Program-made: the position numbers and the translations under genes
Notes under the pieces: model-generated
Database searches by the model: none
What the model was told of the DNA's origin: nothing
Seen by the model: only the letters and a program-made list of their open reading frames with translations
Assembly: GCF_017301735.1 (NCBI RefSeq)
Contig: NZ_CP071090.1
Location: 12,011,001-12,075,000, forward strand
Direction: 5' to 3'
Origin: Pyxidicoccus parkwaysis
GTDB taxonomy: Bacteria; Myxococcota; Myxococcia; Myxococcales; Myxococcaceae
Length of the DNA: 64,000 nt
In this document: in pieces, positions 18,706 through 27,473 of the stretch
Numbering within the stretch: the first letter of the stretch is position 1
Layout: every line of letters begins with the position of its first letter

Positions 18706-18850
18706 GCCCCAACCCCTTCCCACACCCTCGGCGACCGGCTGCCGGGGACTCATCGTCCGTGTCTGCCTGTCTACCGGATGGGTCTGACATGCGGAGCACG
18801 ACGGGACGACTTCCCAGGTCCGAGCGCCAGTTCACGCCGGGAGCCACATC

Positions 18851-19590
18851 GGAATCGTCATTCCATGCGGGACTTGGGACGACCCAACGGCGCGGCCCGC
18901 GGTATCTCCAAGGCGGAAGGAACAGTCATTCCGCAAGGTCTTCACCTGAGGGCGGTGGAGTGGGCGCCGCGAGCTCGCGGGTTTGGGGTTTGGCTGTCTG
19001 GTTCGACGTGTCTCCAAGGTGGAAGGAGCAGTCGTTCCGCAAGACCTTCACCTGAAGGTTGTGAAGCGGGCGTCTTGAGTTCGGGCTTGAGGACTGGCTT
19101 CCAGGCTTGAGGTGACTCCAAGGCGGAAAGAGCAGTGATTCCGCAAGGTCTTCACCTGATGGCGGTGAAGCGGGCGCCGCGAGCTCGCGGGCTTGGGGTT
19201 TGGCTGTCTGGTTCGACGTGTCTCCAAGGTGGAAGGAGCAGTCATTCCGCAAGGCTTTCACCCGACGATGGAGAGGTGGGAGCCGCGAGCTCAGGACTTG
19301 GGGCTGTCTGGTCCGAGGGGGCGCCAAGGTGGACGGAACAGTCATTCCGCCATGCCTTTGCGCGCTGCAACGGAGGGCGGACGCCGTGCGGTTCAGCGCT
19401 TGGGGGCTGGGGACTGGCTGTCTGGTTCGGGGGCACTGCGATGGAAAGAGCGCTCGTTCCGCGCGGCCCTTCGACTGACATCGCGAGGCGCATGGTGATT
19501 GCCGGGAATTCGGAACCTGAGACCAGTGGCTCGGCTCGGCTCGGTGCTCTGCCATGAAATGAGCGTTCATTTCACGAGGCGCTTCAGCTG
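18851..19590. repeat. Degenerate ~105-bp repeat array with GGAA/TTCC hairpins
   Basis: About seven copies spaced 100-112 bp, with anchors at 18910, 19016, 19120, 19226, 19326, about 19437 and about 19550. Each has AAGGNGGAANGANCAGTNNTTCCGC followed by AAGGTCTTCACCTGA and, in most copies, a TTGGGGTTTGGCTGTCTGG block. The central part folds as GGAA...TTCC; the last copy has a perfect stem GAAATGA-GCGT-TCATTTC. Copies nearer the LysR side are more diverged. No real gene is seen between 18754 and 19807; the open minus-strand frame through the array follows from the repeat composition. Confidence 0.8.
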
Positions 19591-19720
19591 GCGACACGAC
19601 GCAGGCTGGGGGCGCCGAGCATTCAGGATCCGGGAGACTGGCTGCCCGACTCGGAGCGGTGCGGTTCCCCCGCGACGTTCCGCGCCGCGGGGGCGTCGCT
19701 GCGTGGACCTTCGTCAGGAA

Positions 19721-19875
19721 GGCTCATGGCTCAGCGATGGGTGCGTTTGCCTGTGACGCGGCACTCCGTGGGCGGCGCTGCGTGGGCCTTCGCCGGAGGT
19801 TCATGGCTCAACCGCTGGTGCGATTGCCCGCGACGCCTCGCACCGTGTGCACCGCCGCGTCGACCTCCGCGAGGA
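19721..19875. repeat. 77-bp duplication at the 3' end of the LysR fragment
   Basis: GGCTCATGGCTCAGCG at 19721 recurs as GGTTCATGGCTCAACC at 19798, with matching sequence downstream (GTGCG.TTGCC.G.GACGC), giving two copies 77 bp apart and a more degenerate third copy before 19721. The copy at 19798 contains the stop codon and last codons of the minus-strand LysR fragment. Confidence 0.65.
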
Positions 19876-20086
19876 TGCGGCGCGCATGGACGAGGAACGC
19901 CTCGCCCGCGGGGAGCAGGCGCATGCCGCGTCCCGTCCGCTCGAACAGCGGCGCGCCGAGCTCGTCCTCGAGCGCGAGGATGTGACGGCTGAGTGGAGGC
20001 TGCGTCAGGTGCAGCCTCCGCGCGGCTCGGCCCACGTGGCATTCCTCGGCCACTGCGACGAAGGACTGGATGTGTGTGAGGCTCAC
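19808..20086 (-). pseudogene. LysR-type regulator fragment (DNA-binding domain only)
   Basis: A 92-residue frame starting at GTG 20086 (VSLTHIQSFVAVAEECHVGR) and containing the complete LysR winged helix: AARRLHLTQPPLSRHILALE, then DELGAPLFERTGRGMRLLP. The protein ends at VRGVAGNRTSG, just after the linker helix, so the roughly 200-residue effector-binding domain is missing. The 3' end runs into a 77-bp duplication. It lies divergent to the methionine aminopeptidase gene, the usual LysR position, but a regulator without its effector domain is probably a remnant. A stand-alone DNA-binding protein cannot be excluded. Confidence 0.7.
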
Positions 20087-20169
20087 GGTGCGAAGACTAG
20101 CGCGCCCGGAACAGCCCGTACACGCGGGGGCCGCTGTCATGCCGAAACAGCATTGGACGGAGTGCCGGA

Positions 20170-21003
20170 ATGGACGCCACCTTGCCCGGCATGACGATTC
20201 CCCTCTTCAAGGGCACCGACGTGGAGCGCCTGCGGCGGGCCAGCCAGGCGGCCGCGGGCACGCTGGCGTATGTGGCGTCGCGGCTCGCGCCCGGAGTCTC
20301 CACGGCGGACATCGACGCGTGGGTTCGTGAGGACACGGCTCGCCGGGGCGGCAAGCCAAGCCAGTTGGGCTTCCACGGCTTCCCCGCCACCGTCTGCACC
20401 AGCCGCAACCACGTGGTCTGCCACGGCATCCCCCGCCCGGACGAGCACCTCGCCCCGGGTGACATCATCAACGTGGACGTGACGACGTTCCTCGACGGCT
20501 TCCACGGGGACACCTCGGCCACGTTCCTCATCGGCGAGGTGTCCGCGGAGGCGCGGCACGTGGTGGACGTGGCCCGGCGCTGCCGGGACGCGGGCATCGC
20601 GGTGGTGCGGCATGGCGCGAAGCTGGGCGACATCGGCGCGGCCATCGAGGAGCTCGCGCACAAGGAGGGTTGCTCCATCGTGGAGGAATTCGGCGGCCAT
20701 GGCATCGGCCACCAGATGCATGCGCCGCCGATGGTGCCCCACACGGGACGGCGGGGCACGGGCATCAAGCTGCGCTCGGGGATGGTCCTCACCATCGAGC
20801 CGATGGTGAACCTCGGACGCAAGGGCATCCGCCTGATGCCGGATGGATGGACCGTGGTCACGGAGGATGGGAGCCTCTCCGCCCAGTTCGAGCACACGAT
20901 TCTCGTCACCCCTGAGGGCTGTGACGTGCTCACCCGGCAGGAGTTGCCCCGCACCATCCCCGTGTCCGGAGTCCTCGGCCTGCAGGCAGGGCACGTCGGC
21001 TGA
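20170..21003 (+). CDS. map: Type I methionine aminopeptidase
   Basis: Cytosolic dinuclear metallopeptidase that removes the initiator methionine from new proteins. All five metal ligands are present with the expected spacing: Asp103 (NVDVT), Asp114 (HGDTSATF), His177 (GGHGIGHQMHAPP), Glu210 (TIEPMVN) and Glu241 (QFEHTILVT); the conserved His85 is in CHGIP. The 277 residues match type I enzymes. ATG at 20170 has a GGAG about nine bases upstream; ATG at 20191 would align better with the E. coli N-terminus. It stands alone, not in a ribosomal operon, so it may be an additional copy. Confidence 0.95.
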   Translation: MDATLPGMTIPLFKGTDVERLRRASQAAAGTLAYVASRLAPGVSTADIDAWVREDTARRGGKPSQLGFHGFPATVCTSRNHVVCHGIPRPDEHLAPGDIINVDVTTFLDGFHGDTSATFLIGEVSAEARHVVDVARRCRDAGIAVVRHGAKLGDIGAAIEELAHKEGCSIVEEFGGHGIGHQMHAPPMVPHTGRRGTGIKLRSGMVLTIEPMVNLGRKGIRLMPDGWTVVTEDGSLSAQFEHTILVTPEGCDVLTRQELPRTIPVSGVLGLQAGHVG

Positions 21004-21338
21004 TTCAGGGCGCGGTTGACTCCTGCGCATGACTTGCCCCTTCGGTCAGCGGACCGCAGCCTTGACCCGCGCCGGATGTGCCCGCGCCTTGAAAGAGTAC
21101 GGACCACCCAGACGGTGGGCCGGCTGGTGTCATCGTCCCGACTCATGAAGGCGAGACGTGGTGGTTGGAGTGGGGCCGCCTGGAGAGCAGAGCAGGCAGG
21201 CCGGCGCCACCGTCCCTGTGTCTGGAGGGCGAGACACCATGGCTGAGTCAGAGTCAGCCGGAGGGCGGGCAGGCGGCCGTGCCTGCCGTGGCTCAGTGGG
21301 GTGCCTACCCTTCACCTTCGAAGTCAGGAGGGCGGGCG
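21004..21338. other. Intergenic region with two small hairpins
   Basis: A 335-base stretch without a supportable gene. It holds GGCTGA/TCAGCC at 21241-21259 and GGCAGGC/GCCTGCC at 21268-21287, which could shape the leader of the DUF2231 gene, whose AGGAGGG lies just before its ATG. I see no other structure. Confidence 0.4.
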
Positions 21339-22007
21339 ATGAAGAGAGAGATGTTGCTGCACGAGCTGCACCCCGCGGTGGTCCACGCGCCGCTGGCGCT
21401 GCTGCCCACCGCTGCGGTGGCGGACCTCATCGCGGTGACGACGGGCGACCGGGCCTGGGCGAAGGTGGCTCGACGAGTCTGGGTGGCCGGCACGCTGGGC
21501 GGCGTGCTCGCGGGTGTCTCGGGACTGGCCGCCAGCCAGGAGGTGCGGATGGATTCTCCCCGTGCTCGGGACATGACCTTCCTGCATGGGTTGGGCAACG
21601 CGGTCATCCTGCTCGGCGCCCTGGGCGTCACGACGTGGCGTGTGAAGCGCGAGCCCACCGTCGTCACCACGTTGCTGGGGCTCGGCGCGTGCGGACTGGC
21701 GCTCTATACGGCGTCGCTCGGCGGGAAGATGGTCTACGAGCTGGGCGTGGGCATCAACCCGATGCCCGAGGACTCCCCACAGGGCACGCTGAAGGGGCCG
21801 CCGCTGCTGTCGGCCCGGGCGCCGGTGGCGCTGGTGAAGGACGCGTTCCTGGGGGTGAAGTGGCTGGTGTCGCGCGCGCGCGAGCTGCTCACCGGCGCAC
21901 GTCCGCTGGCCCCCGGCGCCGAGGGCCTGCGCTCCAGTGGGGACTCGACCCTCCAGCTCCCGCTCGATGGGTCGTCCATGTCCGGCCGCGAGATGTCGCG
22001 GGCATAG
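21339..22007 (+). CDS. DUF2231-type membrane protein
   Basis: A 222-residue inner-membrane protein. It begins MKREMLLHELHPAVVHAPLA, the His-rich HPxxVHxPLA start typical of DUF2231, followed by four hydrophobic helices and a Ser/Arg-rich cytosolic tail with little structure after about residue 150. ATG at 21339 follows AGGAGGG, so the upstream open extension is not used. Function of the domain is not established; the conserved histidines suggest metal or heme binding and some members lie beside redox genes. The 56-bp repeat array begins, in degenerate form, at its stop codon. Confidence 0.8.
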   Translation: MKREMLLHELHPAVVHAPLALLPTAAVADLIAVTTGDRAWAKVARRVWVAGTLGGVLAGVSGLAASQEVRMDSPRARDMTFLHGLGNAVILLGALGVTTWRVKREPTVVTTLLGLGACGLALYTASLGGKMVYELGVGINPMPEDSPQGTLKGPPLLSARAPVALVKDAFLGVKWLVSRARELLTGARPLAPGAEGLRSSGDSTLQLPLDGSSMSGREMSRA

Positions 22008-22154
22008 GGCCGTACCCTTCAGCGAGCATTCCCACGCGCCATCCGCCGCCCGGCACGTCCTTCGTGTCCGGGCGCACGAAGCCGCCAGAGCTGCAGCCGT
22101 CCAGCGAAGATGGCGACGTGCCGCTTCCAGTCCGCACCTCGGGTTGACGGACAC

Positions 22155-22397
22155 GCGATGGCGTGGGCAGGAGGTCGCTGCCTCCCGGCGCGTCCTTGGC
22201 GTCAGATTGCGCGATGGCGTGGGCAGGAGGTCGCTGCCACCCGGCGCGTCCTTGGCGTCGGATTGCGCGATGGCGTGGGCATGAGGTCGCTGCCGCCCGG
22301 CGCGTCCTTGGCGTCGGATTGCGCGATGGCGTGGGCATGAGGTCGCTGCCGCCCGGCGCGTCCTTTGCGTCGGATTGCGCGATGCCGCGGGCATGAA
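22155..22397. repeat. 56-bp tandem repeat downstream of the DUF2231 gene
   Basis: Copies start at 22155, 22211, 22267 and 22323, with a partial fifth at 22379, spaced exactly 56 bp. The unit begins GCGATGGCGTGGGCATGAGG and contains GCCGCCCGGCGCGTCCTTGG. A diverged copy is recognisable at 21988-22072: it includes the end of the DUF2231 gene (GCGAGATGTCGCGGGCAT) and GCCGCCCGGCACGTCCTTCG. The whole 22008-22614 interval holds no gene I can support. Confidence 0.88.
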
Positions 22398-22614
22398 GCC
22401 TCGTGCGTGACGGTGTCCACCGTGTGCCCGGGAATGGGACAGCGTGTTCCCACTTCCGAGCATGTCCGCCGAGCGTCCGTGAAGGCTCGCCTCCACCCCA
22501 GCGAGGCGGGAGGTGTCGTCCTCGCGTGGCCGGCCGTGGCACTCTTGTTGCTCGCGTCCGAGTGGTTCCTCCCAGGCTCCCTCGGCCTGCTCGCTCGCTC
22601 AGGCATCTTCCGAA

Positions 22615-25023
22615 ATGGCCTCACTCCTCCAGGAACTCCGGCTCGCCGTCCGTTCGATGTTCCGCGAGAAGGTGTTCACCGCCGTCGTCGTCACCACGCT
22701 GGCGCTCTCCATCGGAGCGACCACGTCTGTCTTCAGCGTCGTGTACCAGGTGCTCTGGCGGCCCCTGCCGTACCCGGAAGCGTCGCAGCTCTACCGGCTC
22801 TTCCAGACGACCACGCCGGGCGCGGGCGCGGGGCCCCTTCGCGACAGGGTTCGCGTGACGCGCCCCGTGTGGAATGCCTGGCGCGAGGCCTCGCGGAGCT
22901 TCTCGCGCATCGAAGGCTTCCAGGGAGGAAGACAGGTCCTCAGCGGCGCCGAGGTCGATGACCGGCTGACGGTGGGCCGCGCCTCCGCCGGGCTCCTGCC
23001 GATGCTCGGAGTGCAGCCCCTGCTGGGACGGCTCTGGGGCGCGGAGCTCGAGGTGCCGGGCAGGGACTCCGAGGCCGTGCTCTCGCATTCCCTATGGCAG
23101 CGGTTGTACGGCGCGGACCCGGGCGTGCTCGGGCAGAGCATCGTCCTGGATGACCGCGTCCACACCATCGTCGGCATCCTCCCCGCGAGCTTCCAGTTCG
23201 AGCCGGAGGTGGAGGTCTGGAAGCCGCTGGCGTTGGACCCCGCCACCGAGCAGAGCAGCGCGCTGCGCGTCTTCGGCCTGCTCCGTCCGGGCCTCACTCC
23301 CGAGCAGGGGCGCTCCGAGCTCGTCCAGCTCGCCCTCGGCACCGAGCGCGTTCCGGGCGTCGTGCTCACCGGCGCGAGCGTGGAGCCGCTGCATCAGCTC
23401 TGGGTCGAGCAGTCCCAAACGCAGTTGCAGGTGGTGAGCGTGGTGGCGGCGTTGCTGCTCCTGCTCGGCTGCGCCAACCTCGCCAACCTCCTCCTGGCGC
23501 GGGGAAGCGCGCGCATGCACGAGATGTCGGTGCGCCTCGCGCTCGGCGCGAGCCGGGCCCGGTTGGTCCGGCTGGTGTTCGTGGAGAGCGCGGTCCGGGC
23601 GTTGCTCGGCGGCGTCCTCGGCCTGCTCATCGCCTTGTGGGGGAGGGACCTGCTGGGCACGCTCGTCCCGCCGCAGCTCGTGTCCGGGCCCGGCGTGGAG
23701 CCCTTCGTGCTGGTGACGGCGTCGCTCGTCTCGCTGACGACAGCGGTGCTGGTGGGCCTGCTGCCCGCGCTTCATGTCTCGCGGGGGACGGGGACGCTCA
23801 CGACCATGGCGCGGGGCACGCGTGCCACCTCGCTGGGGCTCACCCGTTCCGTGCTCGTCGTCGTGCAGTTGTCGCTGGCGATGGTGCCGCTGGTGGGCGC
23901 GGGGCTCATGCTGCGCACGGTGTGGAAGCTCCAGGATGTGCCGCTCGGCTTCGAGCCACGTGGCGTGACAGTGGCGGAGGTGTTCCTGCCGCTGGAGAAG
24001 TACGCCAGCGAAGACGCCTCGGCCTCCGTGGTCCGCGAGCTCATCGCCAGCATCGAGTCGATTCCGGGAGTGTCCGCCGTGGGGCTCACGGGCAACCTGC
24101 CCTTCTCGGGCAGCGTGTGGAGACAGACGACGCGCTTCCAGCTCGTGGGTGAGTCGTCCGGCGAGGCGTCGCCCCAGGTCGGCTACGTGCCCGTCACCGG
24201 GGGCTACTTCCAGGCGCTCGGGGTTCCGCTGAAGGAGGGGCGCTATCCGGACGCGAGGGACACGGCCTCCAGTCCTCGCGTCATTGTCGTCACCGAAGCC
24301 TTCGCACGCCGCTTCCTTCCGGGCCGGAGCGCCGTCGGTGCGCGGCTCGAATTGGACGTGGTGGATGGGGGCTCGCGGGAGGCGCGCGAAATCGTGGGCG
24401 TCGTCGGGGACGTGCCCATGGAGCGGCTCTCCGTCATGCCCTCGGGCGACATCTACGTGCCCCTGACTCAGGACCTGCGCCACACCCTGAGCCTCGCGGT
24501 GCGGTCCACGCTGCCCGCCGGACAGCTCATGCCCCTGCTGCACCAGCGGCTCCGCGCGACGGATGCCAGCCTCCGGATGTTGAAGGTCCGTCCGCTGGAG
24601 ACGGTGGTGGAGGAGAGCTATGCGCAGGTGCGCGTGGTGGGCGGGCTGCTCGGCGCCTTCGCGGCGCTGGCGGTGGTGCTGGCGGCGGTGGGCCTGTACG
24701 GCATCCTCGCCTTCTGGGTGGCGCAGCGCACCCGCGAGCTGGGGATTCGGAGCGCGCTGGGCGCGACGCCGCGCCGGTTGTTGCGCATGGTCATCGGGCA
24801 GGGGCTGCGGCTCACGGGCCTGGGGCTCCTGGCGGGGCTCGTGGGGGCCTTGCTGGTGGCTCGGGCGCTCGCGGCGATGCTCTTCGGTGTCTCCACGTAT
24901 GACCCGCTCATCTTCCTCGGTGCACCCGCGGTGCTGCTGCTCACCGCGCTCGCGGCGAGCTGGCTCCCGGCGGTCTCGGCGATGCGCGTGGCTCCGAACG
25001 AGGCGCTCAAGCGGGACGGTTGA
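22615..25023 (+). CDS. ADOP-type duplicated ABC permease (MacB/FtsX-like), no ATPase partner
   Basis: An 802-residue inner-membrane protein with the layout of acidobacterial duplicated orphan permeases: two copies of the FtsX/MacB permease unit. Each has an N-terminal helix, a large periplasmic MacB-like domain and three helices. Copy 1 starts LRLAVRSMFREKVFTAVVVT and copy 2 includes LGIRSALGATPRRLLRMVIG; both contain the LALGA.R..L.RLV signature before a helix. The C-terminus ends RVAPNEALKRDG, standard for the family. ATG at 22615 starts the conserved cytosolic helix. No ATP-binding gene is adjacent, in keeping with orphan in the family name. The substrate is unknown. Confidence 0.88.
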   Translation: MASLLQELRLAVRSMFREKVFTAVVVTTLALSIGATTSVFSVVYQVLWRPLPYPEASQLYRLFQTTTPGAGAGPLRDRVRVTRPVWNAWREASRSFSRIEGFQGGRQVLSGAEVDDRLTVGRASAGLLPMLGVQPLLGRLWGAELEVPGRDSEAVLSHSLWQRLYGADPGVLGQSIVLDDRVHTIVGILPASFQFEPEVEVWKPLALDPATEQSSALRVFGLLRPGLTPEQGRSELVQLALGTERVPGVVLTGASVEPLHQLWVEQSQTQLQVVSVVAALLLLLGCANLANLLLARGSARMHEMSVRLALGASRARLVRLVFVESAVRALLGGVLGLLIALWGRDLLGTLVPPQLVSGPGVEPFVLVTASLVSLTTAVLVGLLPALHVSRGTGTLTTMARGTRATSLGLTRSVLVVVQLSLAMVPLVGAGLMLRTVWKLQDVPLGFEPRGVTVAEVFLPLEKYASEDASASVVRELIASIESIPGVSAVGLTGNLPFSGSVWRQTTRFQLVGESSGEASPQVGYVPVTGGYFQALGVPLKEGRYPDARDTASSPRVIVVTEAFARRFLPGRSAVGARLELDVVDGGSREAREIVGVVGDVPMERLSVMPSGDIYVPLTQDLRHTLSLAVRSTLPAGQLMPLLHQRLRATDASLRMLKVRPLETVVEESYAQVRVVGGLLGAFAALAVVLAAVGLYGILAFWVAQRTRELGIRSALGATPRRLLRMVIGQGLRLTGLGLLAGLVGALLVARALAAMLFGVSTYDPLIFLGAPAVLLLTALAASWLPAVSAMRVAPNEALKRDG

Positions 25024-25202
25024 AGCGGAGCGGCCGCGCCCGGGGGCGGCGCCTCGGCCTGATGGAGGCGCGCTGGCCTGGCTCCAGCCACGATGCTCCT
25101 CCAGCGCCACCTTCGGGCCTGGCTGCGCGCTCATGCGCGGTTCTGGGGGCGACGCGTATCTCCTCGTTCACTCGTGACGTGAATTCCCATGCGTCCCGGG
25201 CT

Positions 25203-25277
25203 CACGGCCTCGCTCCGAAGCGCCGCCTCGAAGAGCGCGGGGATGTGCCACGCCCATCGCGCCACCGCATGCACGAA
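25203..25277 (-). pseudogene. CtaG (caa3 oxidase assembly)-like remnant
   Basis: About 25 residues on the minus strand (FVHAVARWAWHIPALFEAAL, continuing RSEAV) resemble the HA.A.W.WH.PALFEAAL segment of CtaG-type cytochrome c oxidase assembly proteins. The sequence on both sides does not continue the family: downstream it becomes SPGRMGIHVTSERGDT and upstream Pro/Gly-rich. No complete gene exists in 25024-25497, so I read this as a decayed fragment. The match is from memory of the family and is short. Confidence 0.4.
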
Positions 25278-25497
25278 CCATGGGCCGCCGAGACCAGGTC
25301 GCCATGCAGGAGCGCCACCGCCTGGGTACGTCATGGCGTTGGTTGCTTGAGGGGATGTGTGGGACGTGTCGTCTGGTAGACGGAGGTCCCTTCCCGGAGC
25401 GCAGGGTGGGCCGCGTGGAAGTGCGCCGCTGTTCCGCACGACATGAAGCGGTAGGCGCGGGCGGGAGCGGCCACCCGCGCTGGAGACAGCCAGTGTT

Positions 25498-25977
25498 TCA
25501 GAGGCCGCCGCCGGAGCTGCCGCTGCCCGGCGTGGTGCCCGTGGAGCCCGAGCCACTGCTGCCGGACGTGCTTCCACCCACGGAGCCTGAGCCGCCGCTG
25601 CTGGAGAGGTCGCCACCCATGGAGCCCGAGCCGCTGCTGCCGGAGAGGTCGCTACCCGTAGAGCCGGAGCCGCCCGTGCCCGCGTCACCGCGACCCGAGC
25701 CACCCGTGCCGGCCTGGTTCAAGTCACTCGAGCCGGAGCTGCCGGCGACGTCGGAGCTCGTGCTGGTATCGCTCGAGGTGCTGCTGGCGCCAGTCGACTC
25801 GACGCTGCCGCTTCCGCCGGTGCCGCTGCTGCCTCCCAGTTGGCTGCCGACGCCGCCGGTTTCCTGTTGCTGTTGCGCCTCGCTCCGCTGGCCATGGTCG
25901 CTGCAGCCGCTGCCCACCAGCGCCGCCGAAGCCAGCGCACCGACCGGTACCGCGCCCCTGAAGCCTCTCGCCTTCAT
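25498..25977 (-). CDS. Ser/Gly-rich low-complexity lipoprotein
   Basis: A 159-residue protein starting at ATG 25977 (MKARGFRGAVPVGALASAAL) with lipobox LVGSGC. After a short QQQQ segment the rest is nearly all Ser, Gly, Thr and Asp in repeats such as GGSGSTGSDLSGSSGSGS. No domain is recognisable; such tails act as flexible surface or envelope spacers. The DNA is a degenerate trinucleotide repeat, so length polymorphism is likely. AGGAGAG lies upstream of the ATG, supporting expression. It stands alone among gene remnants. Confidence 0.65.
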   Translation of the reverse strand: MKARGFRGAVPVGALASAALVGSGCSDHGQRSEAQQQQETGGVGSQLGGSSGTGGSGSVESTGASSTSSDTSTSSDVAGSSGSSDLNQAGTGGSGRGDAGTGGSGSTGSDLSGSSGSGSMGGDLSSSGGSGSVGGSTSGSSGSGSTGTTPGSGSSGGGL

Positions 25978-26364
25978 GTCGCTCTCCTCTCGCGTCTGTG
26001 GGGATGCCCACGAATGCTGGAGACCCTGTGCACGCGCGCGTATTGAACCCAGGGCCAATGCATCCCCGCACGGCCGGCCGGCCGCACGCCGGGCTCGCGC
26101 GGGAGGAGCGCTTCGTCCCGAGCCACAGGCCGGAATACGCAACGCCTTTGCACTTCACATGGGATTGCGAGGGAGGATTTCCCCCGCACCGCGTGAAGAG
26201 AGTTTTTCCGCCCCGCTCAGCAGTCGGCTCCCAGCGGTGAGGCAGGGGGGAAGTGGTTCGAAGCCATCTCCAGGAGCGAGGGCCGCCCGTTCGCTTCACG
26301 GAGGAGGGTCCGAGCGTCGAGGCCGCCGGTTCTACCGCGACACGGCGATGCCCCAGGGCATCGA

Positions 26365-26535
26365 GGATGAACCTCTGGGGGCTCCTCGCTGGTGACGTCG
26401 ACGACGTGGCCGTCGGGGTGGGGGACACCCTCGGTCTCGCCGCCTACGAGGAGGGTCTTCAGTACCTTTCGGGAGGCCGCGTCCACGATGGAGGCGAGCG
26501 AGGCATCCTCGTTGGATACGCACGGGTGGGACGTG
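26365..26535 (-). pseudogene. YVTN beta-propeller protein remnant
   Basis: On the minus strand the reading VSNEDASLASIVDAASRKVL followed by KTLLVGGETEGVPHPDGHVV and DVTSEE matches one blade of YVTN-family propellers (usual form YVSNE...VSVID..T.KVV.TI.VG..P.GV..SPDG..VYVTSE). Further blades are missing and the frame then changes; a related-looking RFILDALGHRRVAVEP appears in a neighbouring frame. This is a decayed fragment. The rest of 25978-26822 shows nothing else I can support. Confidence 0.45.
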
Positions 26536-26822
26536 CACGTCGCATGCGGATGCATGACCCGGAAGCGCTCCGTGCCTGGGCCGGCGGGTGGCCGTAAGTG
26601 TTCACCCCGGGGCGCTTGGCCCCATGGGCAGGGATGCTGGCCTCGCGGCGCCCGAGCGTCGCGGGACAGAGGCCGCTGGAGGTCCGTGCGCGATAGCGAT
26701 GCCGTGGAGTGGGACGCCCTCCCACGGCACGTGCCCGTCACGTGACGGAGTGCCCATCCCTCGGGCGGTTTGAAGTCACGGGGAAATGGCGCTAGAGCTG
26801 CGTGGCAGCGACCGGGGGACGC

Positions 26823-27473
26823 ATGCGCGCACGGGTGGACATGGCTGGAGTGGGGGGCGCGGTGCTCGGCATCCTGATGCTCGCGGCGGGAGTCCCGCTG
26901 CTCGTGCCCCGCTGGGTGCTGGAGGACGCGCCGGAGGCCCCGAGCCCCCGAGCCTCGCCTCCACCATCGGCGCCCTCGGTGGCCCAGGAGGGCTCGGCGC
27001 CCGCTCCCGTGAAGGATGCACCCGGTCCCCACCTCCAGGTGGAGCTCGCCACCACCCAACAAGGTGCGACGGTGGAGGTGGCCAGTGCTCGGGCGGAGCC
27101 GTCCGCGCTGGCCCGCTTCGCCGCCCGCGCGCTGGTGCCGCTGACGCCCGACGAGGAGGCCCTGCTGCGCGAGGAGTCGGTGGACGACGTGGCCTCGCTC
27201 GTGACGCGCACGGAGCGCGCCTTCATGGACGCGACGCCGGAGACGCGCGCGGAGAAGGAGCGGCGCTACCTGGCCGCGCTCAATCTGGCCGCGAAGCTGG
27301 CTGCGCCTCCCGAGCCCTCCGCCGCCGACGCCCACGCGCGTGAGGTGGATGCGCGCTACCAGCAGGCGCTCGCGCAGGAGCAGGTGAAGTGGAAGGGCCT
27401 GACTCCCGAGGAGCAGGCTCGCAGGCAGGGTGAATTCAAGGAGTGGTTCTTCGGCCGGGAGGAGACGCGATGA
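26823..27473 (+). CDS. Exported or anchored helical protein of unknown function
   Basis: A 216-residue protein starting at ATG 26823 (MRARVDMAGVGGAVLGILML) with an N-terminal hydrophobic anchor, a Pro/Ser/Ala-rich linker to about residue 70, then a charged helical domain (LTPDEEALLREESVDDVASL) rich in Arg, Glu and Ala, ending in WKGLTPEEQARRQGEFKEWF. The family is not recognised. Its stop overlaps the start of the metzincin-like protease gene (ATGA at 27470), so the two are translationally coupled; this protein may assist secretion, folding or inhibition of that protease. Confidence 0.7.
   Translation: MRARVDMAGVGGAVLGILMLAAGVPLLVPRWVLEDAPEAPSPRASPPPSAPSVAQEGSAPAPVKDAPGPHLQVELATTQQGATVEVASARAEPSALARFAARALVPLTPDEEALLREESVDDVASLVTRTERAFMDATPETRAEKERRYLAALNLAAKLAAPPEPSAADAHAREVDARYQQALAQEQVKWKGLTPEEQARRQGEFKEWFFGREETR

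Noticed and set aside
18926..19597. Minus-strand open frame with repeated RNDCSFHLG motifs across the 105-bp array.
   Set aside because: The repeats keep the frame open by composition; there is no ribosome-binding site, and period lengths are not multiples of three throughout.
22155..22397. Possible CRISPR array (regular repeats).
   Set aside because: The whole 56-bp unit is conserved, with no variable spacers, and no cas genes are nearby. The same holds for 15204-15408.
25131..25703. Ala/Pro-rich 190-residue minus-strand frame covering the CtaG-like remnant.
   Set aside because: Most of it is antisense or out of frame to the Ser/Gly-rich lipoprotein gene; only the short CtaG-like part carries a family signal.
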